A DNA stretch of 64,000 bases from an uncultured Alphaproteobacteria bacterium (GCA_944391495.1 CALXTU010000001.1:433981-497980); one strand, 5' to 3'. Positions 53,801-62,083 are shown, counted from the first letter of the stretch. The notes: generated from the letters alone by a model not told the origin. Numbers and translations are program-made.

Positions 53801-53938
53801 AACTTCCGCGCCGGCTACTCTAAAGCCGCTGTTACCGGTGCTCAGGCCTGGGGATCATCAAGCGGCAAGGATACTCCCAGTACAGACAGAGGGGCGGCCA
53901 TTAATGATCCGACGCTGGGTTATGATGACGTCTGGTAA
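50846..53938 (+). CDS. PilV-like pilin / tip-adhesin with long beta-repeat region
   Basis: A 1030-residue protein. The N-terminus carries a prepilin-type cleavage site: KG(13)|S-MMVE with Glu at +5, then the hydrophobic ALALLGLITMVTPVLY and a helix, as in shufflon PilV of R64-type thin pili. Residues about 250-640 are rich in short beta repeats such as DVTIGGDLTVEGNTSLKNTT and GDTTIGGTNVTISGDDTV. The C-terminal 250 residues hold a distinct domain (PAPQCPKNYAKVISMSPIRW, THTVESGTPLTF, WNIFPVYASEMAAVANVYC), likely the adhesive tip. GGAGG 5 nt before the ATG. No recombinase or inverted shufflon sites seen. Confidence 0.75.
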   Translation: MTKYDRKSIAQKGSMMVEALALLGLITMVTPVLYRKAAERTTELQDINVATQMRMISSAVDDFIKDNYNEIGETHNQEVFQLTDAEMESLENYLPYGFNMETSRLFDRFDVSIRKRTVVDKNDKEHHIYTTAVLAPLRENITMMRSSKIASMIGANGGVYRRVGDGDNYMLEGVQGAWSADPSDYDFSGDIKEGSLVAISNKAIGSVRGDVSSDEALYRIDDGDVDKNTMQTTLYMDGHDLRGLADLIAQGGNGNTITIGSEDKGITNNLIVTGTSNLKGAVTAEDDVTIGGDLTVEGNTSLKNTTIDGDLIQSGGIIDFNPDDFRLVSKGDIYMDAAGDTTIGGTNVTISGDDTVKVNVGGNGLTIDKDGNTISGDTTFNNGDVTIDHGDLIVDGGEIIVYPENPDEETGITADWLYANVGVNVGGGDIVLRKGAGATINNGVDVPTGDITAETGDVIVANGDLLVGGDTVEGANLVADGSTVRVNKDSFAVGGAVGTTGNKIDISDDRAFIGNSYATGGAHEGLMVESGSIVLRNALGNLTMANDEVVLESTNSRVKLEKDSILIGVGKEDSEEAKIVADAGKVGFENKGEGENATGTSLYLEGGKMKFGINGNTQVLVDKYGLALAAEGGNLSGDSVNTATDGSVDDKSILNGSQVAISREGIIEIKAPTSSDNDGGFIRVRRLVSDVPYPSDAAFDGYNISGGNPSKPYDYYQVNPAYTSVMNDIKLASRGGARLSDILPDFINKGIYVVDNTYTNDSVGDWTTKTVSNGKVEGVTECTDTSCIASPWMGFVPAPQCPKNYAKVISMSPIRWRMSEVYSVYGADLWGTDSGGTYKSIVSGSNFSKYFLRHTDPKQATFKLAAAGGDSHTHTVESGTPLTFQTNTWLNTTVSGKYSGDNSNLANFQGWHAVMGFVYRPSQYKAVLKDLGVDSSTSEIYWNIFPVYASEMAAVANVYCYFDRKGATAWTWKDNTPVYQYDQLNNFRAGYSKAAVTGAQAWGSSSGKDTPSTDRGAAINDPTLGYDDVW

Positions 53939-53961
53939 AAAAAATCGTCTTGGCGATAAAA

Positions 53962-53995
53962 AGAGAAAAGCTCCGCTAAACCGGAGCTTTTCTCT
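53962..53995. terminator. Bidirectional terminator pilin / infA
   Basis: A perfect 14-bp stem AGAGAAAAGCTCCG (53962-53975) / CGGAGCTTTTCTCT (53982-53995), 6-nt loop, between the plus-strand pilin gene and minus-strand infA. Confidence 0.85.
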
Positions 53996-54017
53996 CGACA
54001 AACAAAGATTTGAGGAA

Positions 54018-54239
54018 TTAGTCTTTGTGGCGAAAAGTTATGCGGCCTTTGGTCAGGTCGTAAGGTGTCATTTCAATATCGACTTTATCACCGACCATGA
54101 CGCGAATACGAAACTTGCGCATTTTACCGGCGGTGTGCGCCAGAATTTCAACGCCGTTTTCCAGTCTTACCCGGAACATGGCGTTGGGCAGCTTTTCGAT
54201 GACTTCGCCGGTCAGTTCCAAAAGTTCTTCTTTACTCAT
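54018..54239 (-). CDS. infA: Translation initiation factor IF-1
   Basis: Binds the 30S A site during initiation. It is 73 aa, an OB fold: [60 protein letters not shown]. The complete length and sequence match standard bacterial IF-1. GAAGGAAA upstream. It lies downstream of the histidine kinase with about 50 bp between; a shared transcript is possible. Confidence 0.97.
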   Translation of the reverse strand: MSKEELLELTGEVIEKLPNAMFRVRLENGVEILAHTAGKMRKFRIRVMVGDKVDIEMTPYDLTKGRITFRHKD

Positions 54240-54290
54240 AAAGTTGTTTCCTTCAAAGTTTTTGATTTTTAGTCGTTTATAATCCCTGAT

Positions 54291-55976
54291 TTATTTTTTT
54301 GCAAGTTTTTTATTGCCGGAAAATGATAACATAAAACAGCTGCCTTTGCCGGGGGTGGAAACAACGCTGATCGTGCCGCCCAATTTTTCGACGATTGATT
54401 TGGTGATGGCCAGGCCGAGACCGGAACCGCGGCCGTTCTTCTTCTGCGAACCGTCGGAGAAAAACGGGTTGAAAATATAGGGAATATCCTCGGCGGCAAT
54501 GCCGATACCGGTGTCGGCAAAGCTGATTTGGAAACCGTCGGCCGTCGGCGAAATCGTTATTTTGATGCTTCCTTTTTCCGGAATGGCTTTGATGGCATTG
54601 AGGATAATGTTGATGACGGCAATTTTGAAATCCGCGGCGTTGCCGCTGAGGTAATAATCATGTTCGTCCGGATGAAAGATGATGTCAATGCCCTTGCTCT
54701 TGGCCTCAAAATCCAAAATGCCCAAAACATCGTTGATGCCGGCGGTGCAGTTTATGGTCTTGTCGGAGCTTTCACCGCCGCGCGTAAGCTTTAACAGGCG
54801 TTCGGGGACTTCAATGGCGTTTATCAGCTCGGAATGCAACAGGTTGATCATCTTTTTGTCCTCGCTCGAATCCGGTCGGTCGGCATAGTATTTGTCAATG
54901 AGGTGTTCGAGGATCATTCGGAGGGCGCCCAGCTGGTTTTTGATTTCATGGGCGATTGATGAGGACAAGAAACCAAGAGAGGATAGTTTTTGCTGATGTG
55001 AGAAGTCAATATCGTCGCTGAGGTCGCGAATTGATTCAATGATATATTTGTGTTGATCGTCGTAAAACAACGGTGCCGCACTGACGGAAAGATGACGATT
55101 GGGATTGTGACTGAACTGTTGGATAATGTTGACGTTCTTTTTACCCAGATGCAGAATTTCATACAGCGGGCAGCGGGAATGTTGCGGATCGCACGGGTAT
55201 TTGCTTTTGAATGCGGCAGTATAGCAGGTGTGGCCGTTCGGATATTTGCGGCCGACCTGCTTATAGTAGTTTTTGTTAGCGATAACAATGCGGTAGTCTT
55301 CGTCAATAACTCTGATGCCGTCAGGAATACTGTCAATAATGGCTTGCAAAAAAAGCTCACGGCTGCGGATTTCCGATAAGGTTGACTGCAGGTTGTCCAA
55401 CATCAGGTTCAGCGTGGTGGCAAGGTTGTCAAGCTCGTCGGGATATTTGGTGTGCGGGTTTATCGGAACTCTTAAGTCAAGATTGCCTTTACCTACCTCT
55501 TCGGATATCTGTGACATTTTGTTGATGGGGATCAAAATCCAACGGCTGATGAGATAGCCGATGAAAATGATAAATAAAGAAAGCAGAATTGCACCAACGG
55601 CAATAATAGTGATACCTGCACTGATTGTCTGATATTGTTCGTCAAAATTTTTGGAGCGCTCGGCAATGGCAGTTTGTTCGTTGATAATGAAATTTGACTG
55701 TTCAGTGTCGTAGGCCAGCATCGTCAGGTTTTTATATTCTTCAGGGTTCAGTTGGAACTCCGGATGCTGATTTAACAGTTGTTTGAGTTCGCGGATAAAA
55801 TTGGCCGTGCGGTACAAAAGGTCGGAATATTGCTGGTTGCGTTGAATGGATGCCAGCTGGTCTTTTTCAATCTTTGATGAATAGGCGATGTAAAACGTGA
55901 ACGTAAAAACCAATGACGAGATTAGAAACAGGCCCAAAATCGAATAAACAATTTTGCGATTTAAACTTAAAAACAT
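54291..55976 (-). CDS. Sensor histidine kinase with cysteine-rich PAS domain
   Basis: A 561-residue membrane sensor. TM1 about residues 9-31, a periplasmic helix region, TM2 about 127-150, HAMP (about 150-205), a PAS domain (about 210-320) with three spaced cysteines GHTCYTAAFKSKYPC and SRCPLYE, the DHp helix with His343 in SSIAHEIKNQLGAL and the ATPase domain (NIILNAIKAIPEKG, ADTGIGI, GRGSGLGLAITKSI). The Cys-rich PAS resembles those that carry heme or iron-sulfur or sense redox; not proven. No response regulator is adjacent. Confidence 0.9.
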   Translation of the reverse strand: MFLSLNRKIVYSILGLFLISSLVFTFTFYIAYSSKIEKDQLASIQRNQQYSDLLYRTANFIRELKQLLNQHPEFQLNPEEYKNLTMLAYDTEQSNFIINEQTAIAERSKNFDEQYQTISAGITIIAVGAILLSLFIIFIGYLISRWILIPINKMSQISEEVGKGNLDLRVPINPHTKYPDELDNLATTLNLMLDNLQSTLSEIRSRELFLQAIIDSIPDGIRVIDEDYRIVIANKNYYKQVGRKYPNGHTCYTAAFKSKYPCDPQHSRCPLYEILHLGKKNVNIIQQFSHNPNRHLSVSAAPLFYDDQHKYIIESIRDLSDDIDFSHQQKLSSLGFLSSSIAHEIKNQLGALRMILEHLIDKYYADRPDSSEDKKMINLLHSELINAIEVPERLLKLTRGGESSDKTINCTAGINDVLGILDFEAKSKGIDIIFHPDEHDYYLSGNAADFKIAVINIILNAIKAIPEKGSIKITISPTADGFQISFADTGIGIAAEDIPYIFNPFFSDGSQKKNGRGSGLGLAITKSIVEKLGGTISVVSTPGKGSCFMLSFSGNKKLAKK

Positions 55977-56063
55977 GAGGCATTCCGAATACAGTTGACG
56001 ATATGCTTACTCTAACAGGTATTTATTGCCAAAAGATAAATAAACAACAGATGTTGATTTAAT

Positions 56064-56097
56064 AAAAAAAAGAAAGCGTCCCGACGGGGACGCTTTC
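56064..56097 (-). terminator. Rho-independent terminator after ptsN
   Basis: On the minus strand GAAAGCGTCCC / GGGACGCTTTC (56097-56087 and 56082-56072) with loop CGTC, followed by a run of T (56071-56064). It closes the rpoN-hpf-ptsN end of the cluster. Confidence 0.9.
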
Positions 56098-56102
56098 GGA
56101 GA

Positions 56103-56549
56103 TTAAGCTTCATTCAGAAGGGCGTAAATTTCCGTTGCTTTGGACATTTGCCGCAGTTTGTCGCAGGTGCTTTCATCTTTTAAGATGCGTGAAAGCATGG
56201 CCAGCGCCGTTAAATGGTCGGCTCCGCTGCCTTCAGGCGACATCAGCAAAAACACCAGATCAACCGGTTTGTTGTCAACAGCATCAAAATCAACCGGATA
56301 AGACGGTTTGGCGAAAAACGCATAGACCTTGTCCAAACCCGTAAAACGGCTGTGCGGCAAGGCCGTGCCACCGCCGAAACCCGTCGAGCCCAGATTTTCG
56401 CGCTCTAAAAGAGAATCAAAAATCGTCAGGGCATCTACACCGCAGATTTCGGAAACTTTCTGAGCCAAATCCTGTAAAAATTCTCTTTTTGAGCCGGATT
56501 TGAGCCCCAGTAAAATATTTTTTTCAGTTAAAATATTTGAAATGTTCAT
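56103..56549 (-). CDS. ptsN: PTS IIA-Ntr regulatory protein PtsN
   Basis: The phosphoacceptor of the nitrogen PTS, regulating potassium transport and stringent-response enzymes in proteobacteria. It is 148 aa. The active-site His is near residue 66 in GGGTALPHSRF. The gene order rpoN-hpf-ptsN is conserved; other PTS-Ntr parts are not in the window. GGAAG precedes the start. Confidence 0.94.
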   Translation of the reverse strand: MNISNILTEKNILLGLKSGSKREFLQDLAQKVSEICGVDALTIFDSLLERENLGSTGFGGGTALPHSRFTGLDKVYAFFAKPSYPVDFDAVDNKPVDLVFLLMSPEGSGADHLTALAMLSRILKDESTCDKLRQMSKATEIYALLNEA

Positions 56550-56566
56550 AATCTTCCAACTTTTGT

Positions 56567-57121
56567 TTATTTCGGTTCTACCCAGCCGATGTTGCCGTCT
56601 TTGCGACGGTATACCATGTTGAAGTTCTGGGTGGCAGCGTTTTTGAACATCAGAGCCGATTCATTGTTCAAATCCATGTACATAACCGCCTCGGATACCG
56701 TGCATACCGGAATGTTGGCCTCCAGCTCGGCAATGGTCAGGGGTGCATCGCCGATGTCCATTTCGTCGGCTTCTTCGTTAATGGAAAAAACAGCCTCGTT
56801 GGCAATTTCAGCCAGACCCGTTTTGCCTTTGTGATCGTTTAGTCTGGTTTTGTGACGGCGCAGACGGGTTGCGATATGCTCATTGGCGGCATCAAAGGCA
56901 GAATAAGGATCACCGGCGGAACCGGTTCCTTTCAGAACGATGTTTTTGGCCGGATGAACCGTAACTTCGGCAATGAATTCGTCTTTGACTTTGGAAAAAT
57001 TAACCGCGCAACTGATCGGCGCCGGAAAATATTTGTTGACGGAATTCAATACGTTTTCTTCTACATGGCTGCGGAGTCTGTCTCCGATATCAACCTGATT
57101 GCCTGAGAGTGTAATTTGCAT
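56567..57121 (-). CDS. hpf: Ribosome hibernation promoting factor, long form
   Basis: Dimerises ribosomes to 100S in resting cells. It is 184 aa: an N-terminal S30AE domain (QITLSGNQVDIGDRLRSHVE, DPYSAFDAANEHIATRLRRH), a linker, and the C-terminal S30AE_2 domain (MYMDLNNESALMFKNAATQN, VYRRKDGNIGWVEPK), which marks the long form. It lies between rpoN and ptsN; AGGAAG before the start. Confidence 0.94.
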   Translation of the reverse strand: MQITLSGNQVDIGDRLRSHVEENVLNSVNKYFPAPISCAVNFSKVKDEFIAEVTVHPAKNIVLKGTGSAGDPYSAFDAANEHIATRLRRHKTRLNDHKGKTGLAEIANEAVFSINEEADEMDIGDAPLTIAELEANIPVCTVSEAVMYMDLNNESALMFKNAATQNFNMVYRRKDGNIGWVEPK

Positions 57122-57247
57122 AATTTCTTCCTATAAACTAATTTTGATACATTAAAATACGGGCTGAAAAACAGTTCCGTTTGTTACAATCAAATACTAT
57201 TTTATTTTGCAGAAGTCAACACAAAAGTCAAATACATTAAGCGGGGG

Positions 57248-58720
57248 TTATGCACGCTTGGCCCGCTTGCGCTGGCCGGAGGTCGGGATACCCAAAGCTT
57301 CGCGGTATTTGGTTACGGTGCGGCGGGCAATCTTGACGCCGTCTTGTTCCAGAAGTTCGACGATTTTGTCGTCAGATAGAATATTTTGGGGATTTTCGTT
57401 GTCAATCAGCGTTTTGATTTTGTGTCTGATGACGGTGGTCGAGGTGTCGTCGCCGATATAGCTGCCGGCCGCCGCCGAAAAGAAGTATTTGAGCTCGAAC
57501 ATTCCGTTGGGAGCCTCAAGATATTTGCCGGTCGTTACCCGGCTGACGGTGCTTTCGCTTAAAGAGAGGGCTCCGGCAACGTCTTTGAGCGTCATCGGGC
57601 GGAGATGTTCAATCCCTTTCTCAAAAAAGTGATATTGCCGCAACACGATTTCTTCGGCAACGCGCAAGATGGTTGTGGCCCGCTGGTGCAGCGCCTTGAT
57701 TAAAAAATTGGCGTGACTTAAGTTTTCTTTAAGATAGCGGGCTGCCGATTTGTCTTTGCGGAGTTCGGCGTAATATCCGCGGTTGATTAACAGGCGGGGC
57801 AACGTCATGTCGTTAAGCTCAACCCGGTATTCACCACGGCGGTTTCTTTTAACAAAAACATCGGGAATGATATAAGTAGCCCGGTTGTCAGCAAAAGCGG
57901 CAGCCGGTTTCGGGTTGAGCGTTTTGATGAGGGCGGCGGCCGCGATGATTCGTGCCGGCGTGCAACCGCATAAAGTGCTTAGTTCTTTGAATTTGCGTTC
58001 GGCCAGGAGCGGCAGGTTGTCCAACAGCGTGTCAAGTTCGGGGGTGAGATTTCCGCCGTCGGCCAGCTGAATTTTTAAACATTCGGCCAGATTTTCGGCA
58101 AAGATGCCGGAAGGTTCAAATTGTTTCAGGCGGCCGAGGATATCGTTCAGGCGTTCGGGAGATGTTTTGAGCCGGGCGGCCAGTTCGGCAAGGTTGCCGC
58201 GAAAATAACCGGCGGCATCAAGATTTTCGCTTAAGATTCCGGCCAACAGGCGGTCTGACGCACGAGTGAAGGCCAGGTTGATTTGTTCGCTCAGCAGGTC
58301 ATAAAGCGATTTTTCGCCGGTCAGTTTTTTTTCAAAATAATCAAAGGCGTCATCATCACCGCGGCGGGTTTTGTTTTGATTGTAATCAGCCCAGTCGGCG
58401 GTTTCAAATGCCTCGTAACCTTCGCTGTCGGAGCCGAAGTCATCAAATTCGGCGGCGGCATCAATATCGGGAAGCATTTCTTCCGCCGCGATTTCTTCCG
58501 GTGTTTGGCCGATATCGTCAATGGTGGGGGCAAAATCATCTTCCGTATCGGCCAGGCGGTCATCTTCGCGCTCCAAAAGCGGGTTGCCGCGCAGCTCCTG
58601 TTCAACGGCCTCGTTCAATTCCAGATTGTTCATCTGCAGCAGACTGATGGCCTGACGCAGGCGCGGTGTCAGCAGCAGGGACGGGGATTGCCTGATTTCA
58701 AGTTTGGGAGTTAAAGCCAT
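57248..58720 (-). CDS. rpoN: RNA polymerase sigma-54 factor RpoN
   Basis: Directs transcription from -24/-12 promoters with enhancer-binding proteins. It is 490 aa. Region I is Gln/Leu-rich (SPSLLLTPRLRQAISLLQMN), followed by an acidic linker (residues 60-130), the core-binding domain, the HTH (LKDVAGALSLSESTVSRVTT) and the RpoN box ARRTVTKYRE near the C-terminus. It lies 12 bp downstream of lptB. The ribosome binding site is weak, so coupling to lptB is probable. Confidence 0.95.
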   Translation of the reverse strand: MALTPKLEIRQSPSLLLTPRLRQAISLLQMNNLELNEAVEQELRGNPLLEREDDRLADTEDDFAPTIDDIGQTPEEIAAEEMLPDIDAAAEFDDFGSDSEGYEAFETADWADYNQNKTRRGDDDAFDYFEKKLTGEKSLYDLLSEQINLAFTRASDRLLAGILSENLDAAGYFRGNLAELAARLKTSPERLNDILGRLKQFEPSGIFAENLAECLKIQLADGGNLTPELDTLLDNLPLLAERKFKELSTLCGCTPARIIAAAALIKTLNPKPAAAFADNRATYIIPDVFVKRNRRGEYRVELNDMTLPRLLINRGYYAELRKDKSAARYLKENLSHANFLIKALHQRATTILRVAEEIVLRQYHFFEKGIEHLRPMTLKDVAGALSLSESTVSRVTTGKYLEAPNGMFELKYFFSAAAGSYIGDDTSTTVIRHKIKTLIDNENPQNILSDDKIVELLEQDGVKIARRTVTKYREALGIPTSGQRKRAKRA

Positions 58721-58732
58721 CGGCCGAGCGTT

Positions 58733-59473
58733 TTACATGGAGAAGCTGTCGCCCAAATATACTTTGCGGACCTCTTCGTTGGCTACAATTTCTGCTGGAG
58801 TTCCTTCCATCAGAACCGTTCCGCCGTGCAAAATATAGGCACGGTCGGTGATGTCCAGGGTTTCGCGGACATTGTGATCGGTAATCAAAACGCCGAGCCC
58901 CCGGTGTTTGAGCTGCGAAACCAGATTGCGAATCTCGCCGACGGCAATCGGGTCAATACCGGCCAAAGGTTCGTCCAGCAAGATATAATTGGGCTGGCTG
59001 GCCAGTGCGCGGGCAATTTCCAGACGACGTCTTTCACCGCCGGACAGCGCCAGAGCCGGAGATTTGCGCAGGTGGGCAATCGAAAATTCGCTTAAAAGCT
59101 CTTCCAGCATGGTTTCGCGGCGGCTTTCATCATCAACAACCATTTCCAAAATTGCTTTGATGTTGTCCTCAACGCTTAAAGTGCGGAAAATGGACGCTTC
59201 CTGCGGCAGATAGCCGATGCCCAGCCGGGCACGGCGGTACATCGGCAGATTGGTGATGTCCATGCCGTCGATATGAACATCGCCGTAATCCGGCGTAATC
59301 AGCCCGGTGACGCAGTAAAAGCAGGTGGTTTTGCCGGCGCCGTTCGGCCCCAGGAGGCCGACCGCTTCGCCGCGGCGGACATATAATGATACATTGCGCA
59401 GTACCGGGCGTTTTTTGTATCTTTTGCCGATGTTAAAGACTTCAAGCTTGGCTTCGGGTGAAAAACTGGTCAT
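58733..59473 (-). CDS. lptB: LPS export ATPase LptB
   Basis: The cytosolic ABC ATPase that drives LPS extraction with LptFG. It is 246 aa. Walker A GPNGAGKTT, Q-loop YLPQEASIF, signature LSGGERRRLEIARAL, Walker B YILLDEPLAGIDP and the switch His in ITDHNVRETL are intact. AAGGAAT precedes the ATG. Order lptC-lptA-lptB-rpoN is the standard one. Confidence 0.96.
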   Translation of the reverse strand: MTSFSPEAKLEVFNIGKRYKKRPVLRNVSLYVRRGEAVGLLGPNGAGKTTCFYCVTGLITPDYGDVHIDGMDITNLPMYRRARLGIGYLPQEASIFRTLSVEDNIKAILEMVVDDESRRETMLEELLSEFSIAHLRKSPALALSGGERRRLEIARALASQPNYILLDEPLAGIDPIAVGEIRNLVSQLKHRGLGVLITDHNVRETLDITDRAYILHGGTVLMEGTPAEIVANEEVRKVYLGDSFSM

Positions 59474-59477
59474 GGAT

Positions 59478-60239
59478 TTATTCCTTTTTCTTTTCTTTGA
59501 AGACGCCGCTGACGCGCCCTTTGGAACCGCTGCCGGACAAAATCTTGCTGATGCCGGTGTTGAGATCGGTTTCTGCTTTTGATCCTTTTAAAATATTGCC
59601 GCTTTGGTTAATGACGACGTCGTCAAACAAATTTATTTTGCCGGCCTGCGCCAGGTATGTTCCCCGGAGGGCCGTCACAACGGTGTCTTCACTGATGATT
59701 TTAACATTTTGCTCAATGTCAATCCTGTCCAACACCAGTTTGTCATCGGCGCCGGTGACAAAATAAGCGGTCATCAGGTCGGCGTAGACTTTATTGCCCT
59801 TGGCGTCGGTGGCAACAACGCCGTCACGGGCAACGGCTTGTTTTTTTGACTGATAGTATGTGATGCTGCCTTTGGCCGTAATGTCGGCATCGGGCAGTTT
59901 GATGTGCGCCGGAGAGCCTTTCAGAACGGCGGTATCTTCATTGATATCATAGACAAGGCTGTCGCCGTCGGCATCAGCGCGGCTTGTTTTCATGACAACT
60001 TTTTTATAGGCCTCCAAACGGGACAGTTTGTTTTTGACTTTCGGATTATAAAAGCCGACCAGCGTTTCGGCGCGAATGCTCATATCGTCTTTAGCCGCGC
60101 GGGCATTGCCTCTGGCAACCAGTTTTTGTTCGTTTTGATGGTACTCGACACCGTTGTCGGCATCCAGCGTGATATCACCGGCCGCGGCCGGAAAAGATGT
60201 CAGCAGGCAAAGGAGGGCGATTGTTATTCTGGTCAGCAT
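59478..60239 (-). CDS. lptA: LPS transport periplasmic bridge protein LptA
   Basis: LptA forms the beta-jellyroll bridge that carries LPS to the outer membrane. It is 253 aa with a signal peptide (residues 1-20, ending PAAAG) and the OstA-type repeats LVARGNARAAKDDMSIRAET, GSITYYQSKKQAVARDGVVA and VINQSGNILKGSKAETDLNT. It is longer than E. coli LptA (185 aa), as often in Alphaproteobacteria. AAAAGGAAT site. Confidence 0.88.
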   Translation of the reverse strand: MLTRITIALLCLLTSFPAAAGDITLDADNGVEYHQNEQKLVARGNARAAKDDMSIRAETLVGFYNPKVKNKLSRLEAYKKVVMKTSRADADGDSLVYDINEDTAVLKGSPAHIKLPDADITAKGSITYYQSKKQAVARDGVVATDAKGNKVYADLMTAYFVTGADDKLVLDRIDIEQNVKIISEDTVVTALRGTYLAQAGKINLFDDVVINQSGNILKGSKAETDLNTGISKILSGSGSKGRVSGVFKEKKKE

Positions 60240-60243
60240 CGGT

Positions 60244-60906
60244 TTATTCCTTTTGTAAAGTTTCTTCGTTGATGATCATTCTGGTTTTGCCCGAAAATGT
60301 CAATATATTGTCACCTCCGGAAAATTCAAAACCTTCGGCGGATATTTTGCCCATAAAACCGTCACCGGTAACCGGCTTGTGTCCGTAGCCGAAAGATTTT
60401 TTCAAATCAAAGAAAGCTTCTTCGGTCTGAACGGACATTCCCCGGCTGTAAAAGCCTTCAACATGATTTTGCAGGTGCAACAGAGCCGCTTTTTGATCAT
60501 AAAGTCCTTTCGGTGCCTGAATGCTGAGCCATTCTTTGCCGGCCATCGGCAGAATTGCCTCAGGCTTAATTAAGTCAAACAGCTGAGAGCCCGCAGACGT
60601 TTCTTTAATCTGTTCGGCGACAAAATTGCTGATGCGGTTTTTGTCATCGGTAATATAAATAGTCGTCTTTTCGATATTCATTTTTTCGATATCGCCTTTG
60701 CCGATGGCAAAATCAAGGCTGAATTCACGGGCATCGTTTTTTAACGACGGAAAGACCAGAAGCGTTACCGCCAAAACGGCCGCCAAACCGGGAAGAGCCA
60801 ACTTGGCCAGAGTAACCCACCGCGTGTGACCGGATATTTTTTGCGGCGACGGCGGTTTGGGCTTTGACAAACGAAAATAATTGTCGATTTCCTTGGGTTC
60901 AAGCAC
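60244..60906 (-). CDS. lptC: LPS export protein LptC (GTG start)
   Basis: A bitopic inner-membrane protein receiving LPS from LptBFG. It is 220 aa: a cytosolic N-terminus, one membrane helix (residues about 29-51, LALPGLAAVLAVTLLVF), then a periplasmic beta domain. Sequence conservation in LptC is low, so position between kdsD and lptA is important evidence. The start is GTG at 60906, 4 bp after the kdsD stop. Confidence 0.85.
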   Translation of the reverse strand: MLEPKEIDNYFRLSKPKPPSPQKISGHTRWVTLAKLALPGLAAVLAVTLLVFPSLKNDAREFSLDFAIGKGDIEKMNIEKTTIYITDDKNRISNFVAEQIKETSAGSQLFDLIKPEAILPMAGKEWLSIQAPKGLYDQKAALLHLQNHVEGFYSRGMSVQTEEAFFDLKKSFGYGHKPVTGDGFMGKISAEGFEFSGGDNILTFSGKTRMIINEETLQKE

Positions 60907-60910
60907 TGTT

Positions 60911-61876
60911 TTATGCTACTCCCGCCCGCAAACAATCATGGATATGAATAATACCTACCGGTTTGTTGTCTTGCATTACGAACAACTGAGTAATGCCTTT
61001 GCCGGTGGTGTTCATGATCTTCAGAGCCTCGGCCGCCAAGACATCAGGCGTGGTGGTCCGAGGGTTGCGTGTCATTATGTCGCCGGCTTTTTTGTGCAAA
61101 AGATCCGTTGACAGCCAGCGGCGCAGGTCGCCGTCGGTGATGATACCCAGAAGCTCTCCGTTGCGGCCGGTTACACCGACACAGCCCAGCATTTTGGAGG
61201 TCATGACCAGCAAGGCATCTTGCATGGAAGTGTCTTCCGACACCAGGGGCATATCATCGCCGGTGTGCATCAGGTCGGATACTTTTTGCAGAATGGCACC
61301 GAGTTTGCCGCCCGGGTGACGCTGTTTGTAGTCGGTTTTGCTGAAACCTTTGCGTTCCATCAGCGCAACGGCCAGAACATCGCCGAGGACAAGCGTGGCG
61401 GTTGTTGATGATGTCGGCGCCAGTCCCAGCGGGCAGGCTTCACCGTCGTTCGGCAGCTTGAGCAGAATATCGCCGGCCTTTCCCAAAGAACTGTCGGGAT
61501 TTTTGGTCATGGCAATCAGCGGAATGCCGAAACGTTTGCAATAGACCAGAATATCGGATAGTTCTTTTGATTCGCCGCCGTTGGAAATGGCCAGAACGGT
61601 GTCGTCCGTGGTAAGCATGCCCAAGTCGCCGTGGCTGGCTTCACCGGGGTGCACAAAGAAAGACGGTGTTCCGGTTGAGGCGAGAGTGGCCGAAATTTTG
61701 CGGCCGATGTGTCCCGATTTTCCCATGCCGGTTACAATGACGCGGCCTTTGGTGTTTTGCATCAAATCTAAAGCCTTGGTAAGGTTTTCGTCAAATTCAT
61801 TTTCCATAATTTTAAGCGCTTCGATTTCTTTTTCAATCGTGCGTTTCGCCGAAGCGATATCCTGTTCGTTTGTCAT
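60911..61876 (-). CDS. kdsD: D-arabinose 5-phosphate isomerase KdsD
   Basis: Turns ribulose 5-phosphate into arabinose 5-phosphate for Kdo synthesis. It is 321 aa. The SIS domain (VIVTGMGKSGHIGRKISATL, TPSFFVHPGEASHGDLGM) is followed by two CBS domains (about 205-320). I start at ATG 61876 with GGAG 12 nt upstream; ATG 61894 would add six residues but has no binding site. First gene of the LPS-rpoN cluster. kdsC is not between kdsD and lptC, as in other Alphaproteobacteria. Confidence 0.94.
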   Translation of the reverse strand: MTNEQDIASAKRTIEKEIEALKIMENEFDENLTKALDLMQNTKGRVIVTGMGKSGHIGRKISATLASTGTPSFFVHPGEASHGDLGMLTTDDTVLAISNGGESKELSDILVYCKRFGIPLIAMTKNPDSSLGKAGDILLKLPNDGEACPLGLAPTSSTTATLVLGDVLAVALMERKGFSKTDYKQRHPGGKLGAILQKVSDLMHTGDDMPLVSEDTSMQDALLVMTSKMLGCVGVTGRNGELLGIITDGDLRRWLSTDLLHKKAGDIMTRNPRTTTPDVLAAEALKIMNTTGKGITQLFVMQDNKPVGIIHIHDCLRAGVA

Positions 61877-61969
61877 AAAATTTTTAGTCTCCATATATGG
61901 GTTGATATGGGGAAAGCTTAAGATTTTATTTTAAAAAGGCAAGTTTTTTTTATTTATTATGCAAGAAAT

Positions 61970-62083
61970 ATGCCTAAAGCGATGTCGGTCAGGCAAAATT
62001 ACGATAAGCCGGTCAAAGGCGAGTTATCCGGACAGGCTCTGATCCGCAATCTGCAGCAGCGTGTCGGGCGGGCTGACAAGTAA
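61970..62083 (+). CDS. Possible small protein, 37 aa
   Basis: ATG at 61970 to TAA at 62083 reads MPKAMSVRQNYDKPVKGELS ... RVGRADK. The codon choice looks like that of neighbouring genes (GCC/GTC/CTG-type codons), and the composition is basic and hydrophilic. There is no Shine-Dalgarno and no recognised family, so it may be a chance frame. Confidence 0.3.
   Translation: MPKAMSVRQNYDKPVKGELSGQALIRNLQQRVGRADK

Noticed and set aside
50846..53938. Shufflon inversion sites in the PilV-like gene
   Set aside because: No 19-bp inverted sfx-like repeats, no alternative 3' cassettes and no recombinase gene nearby.
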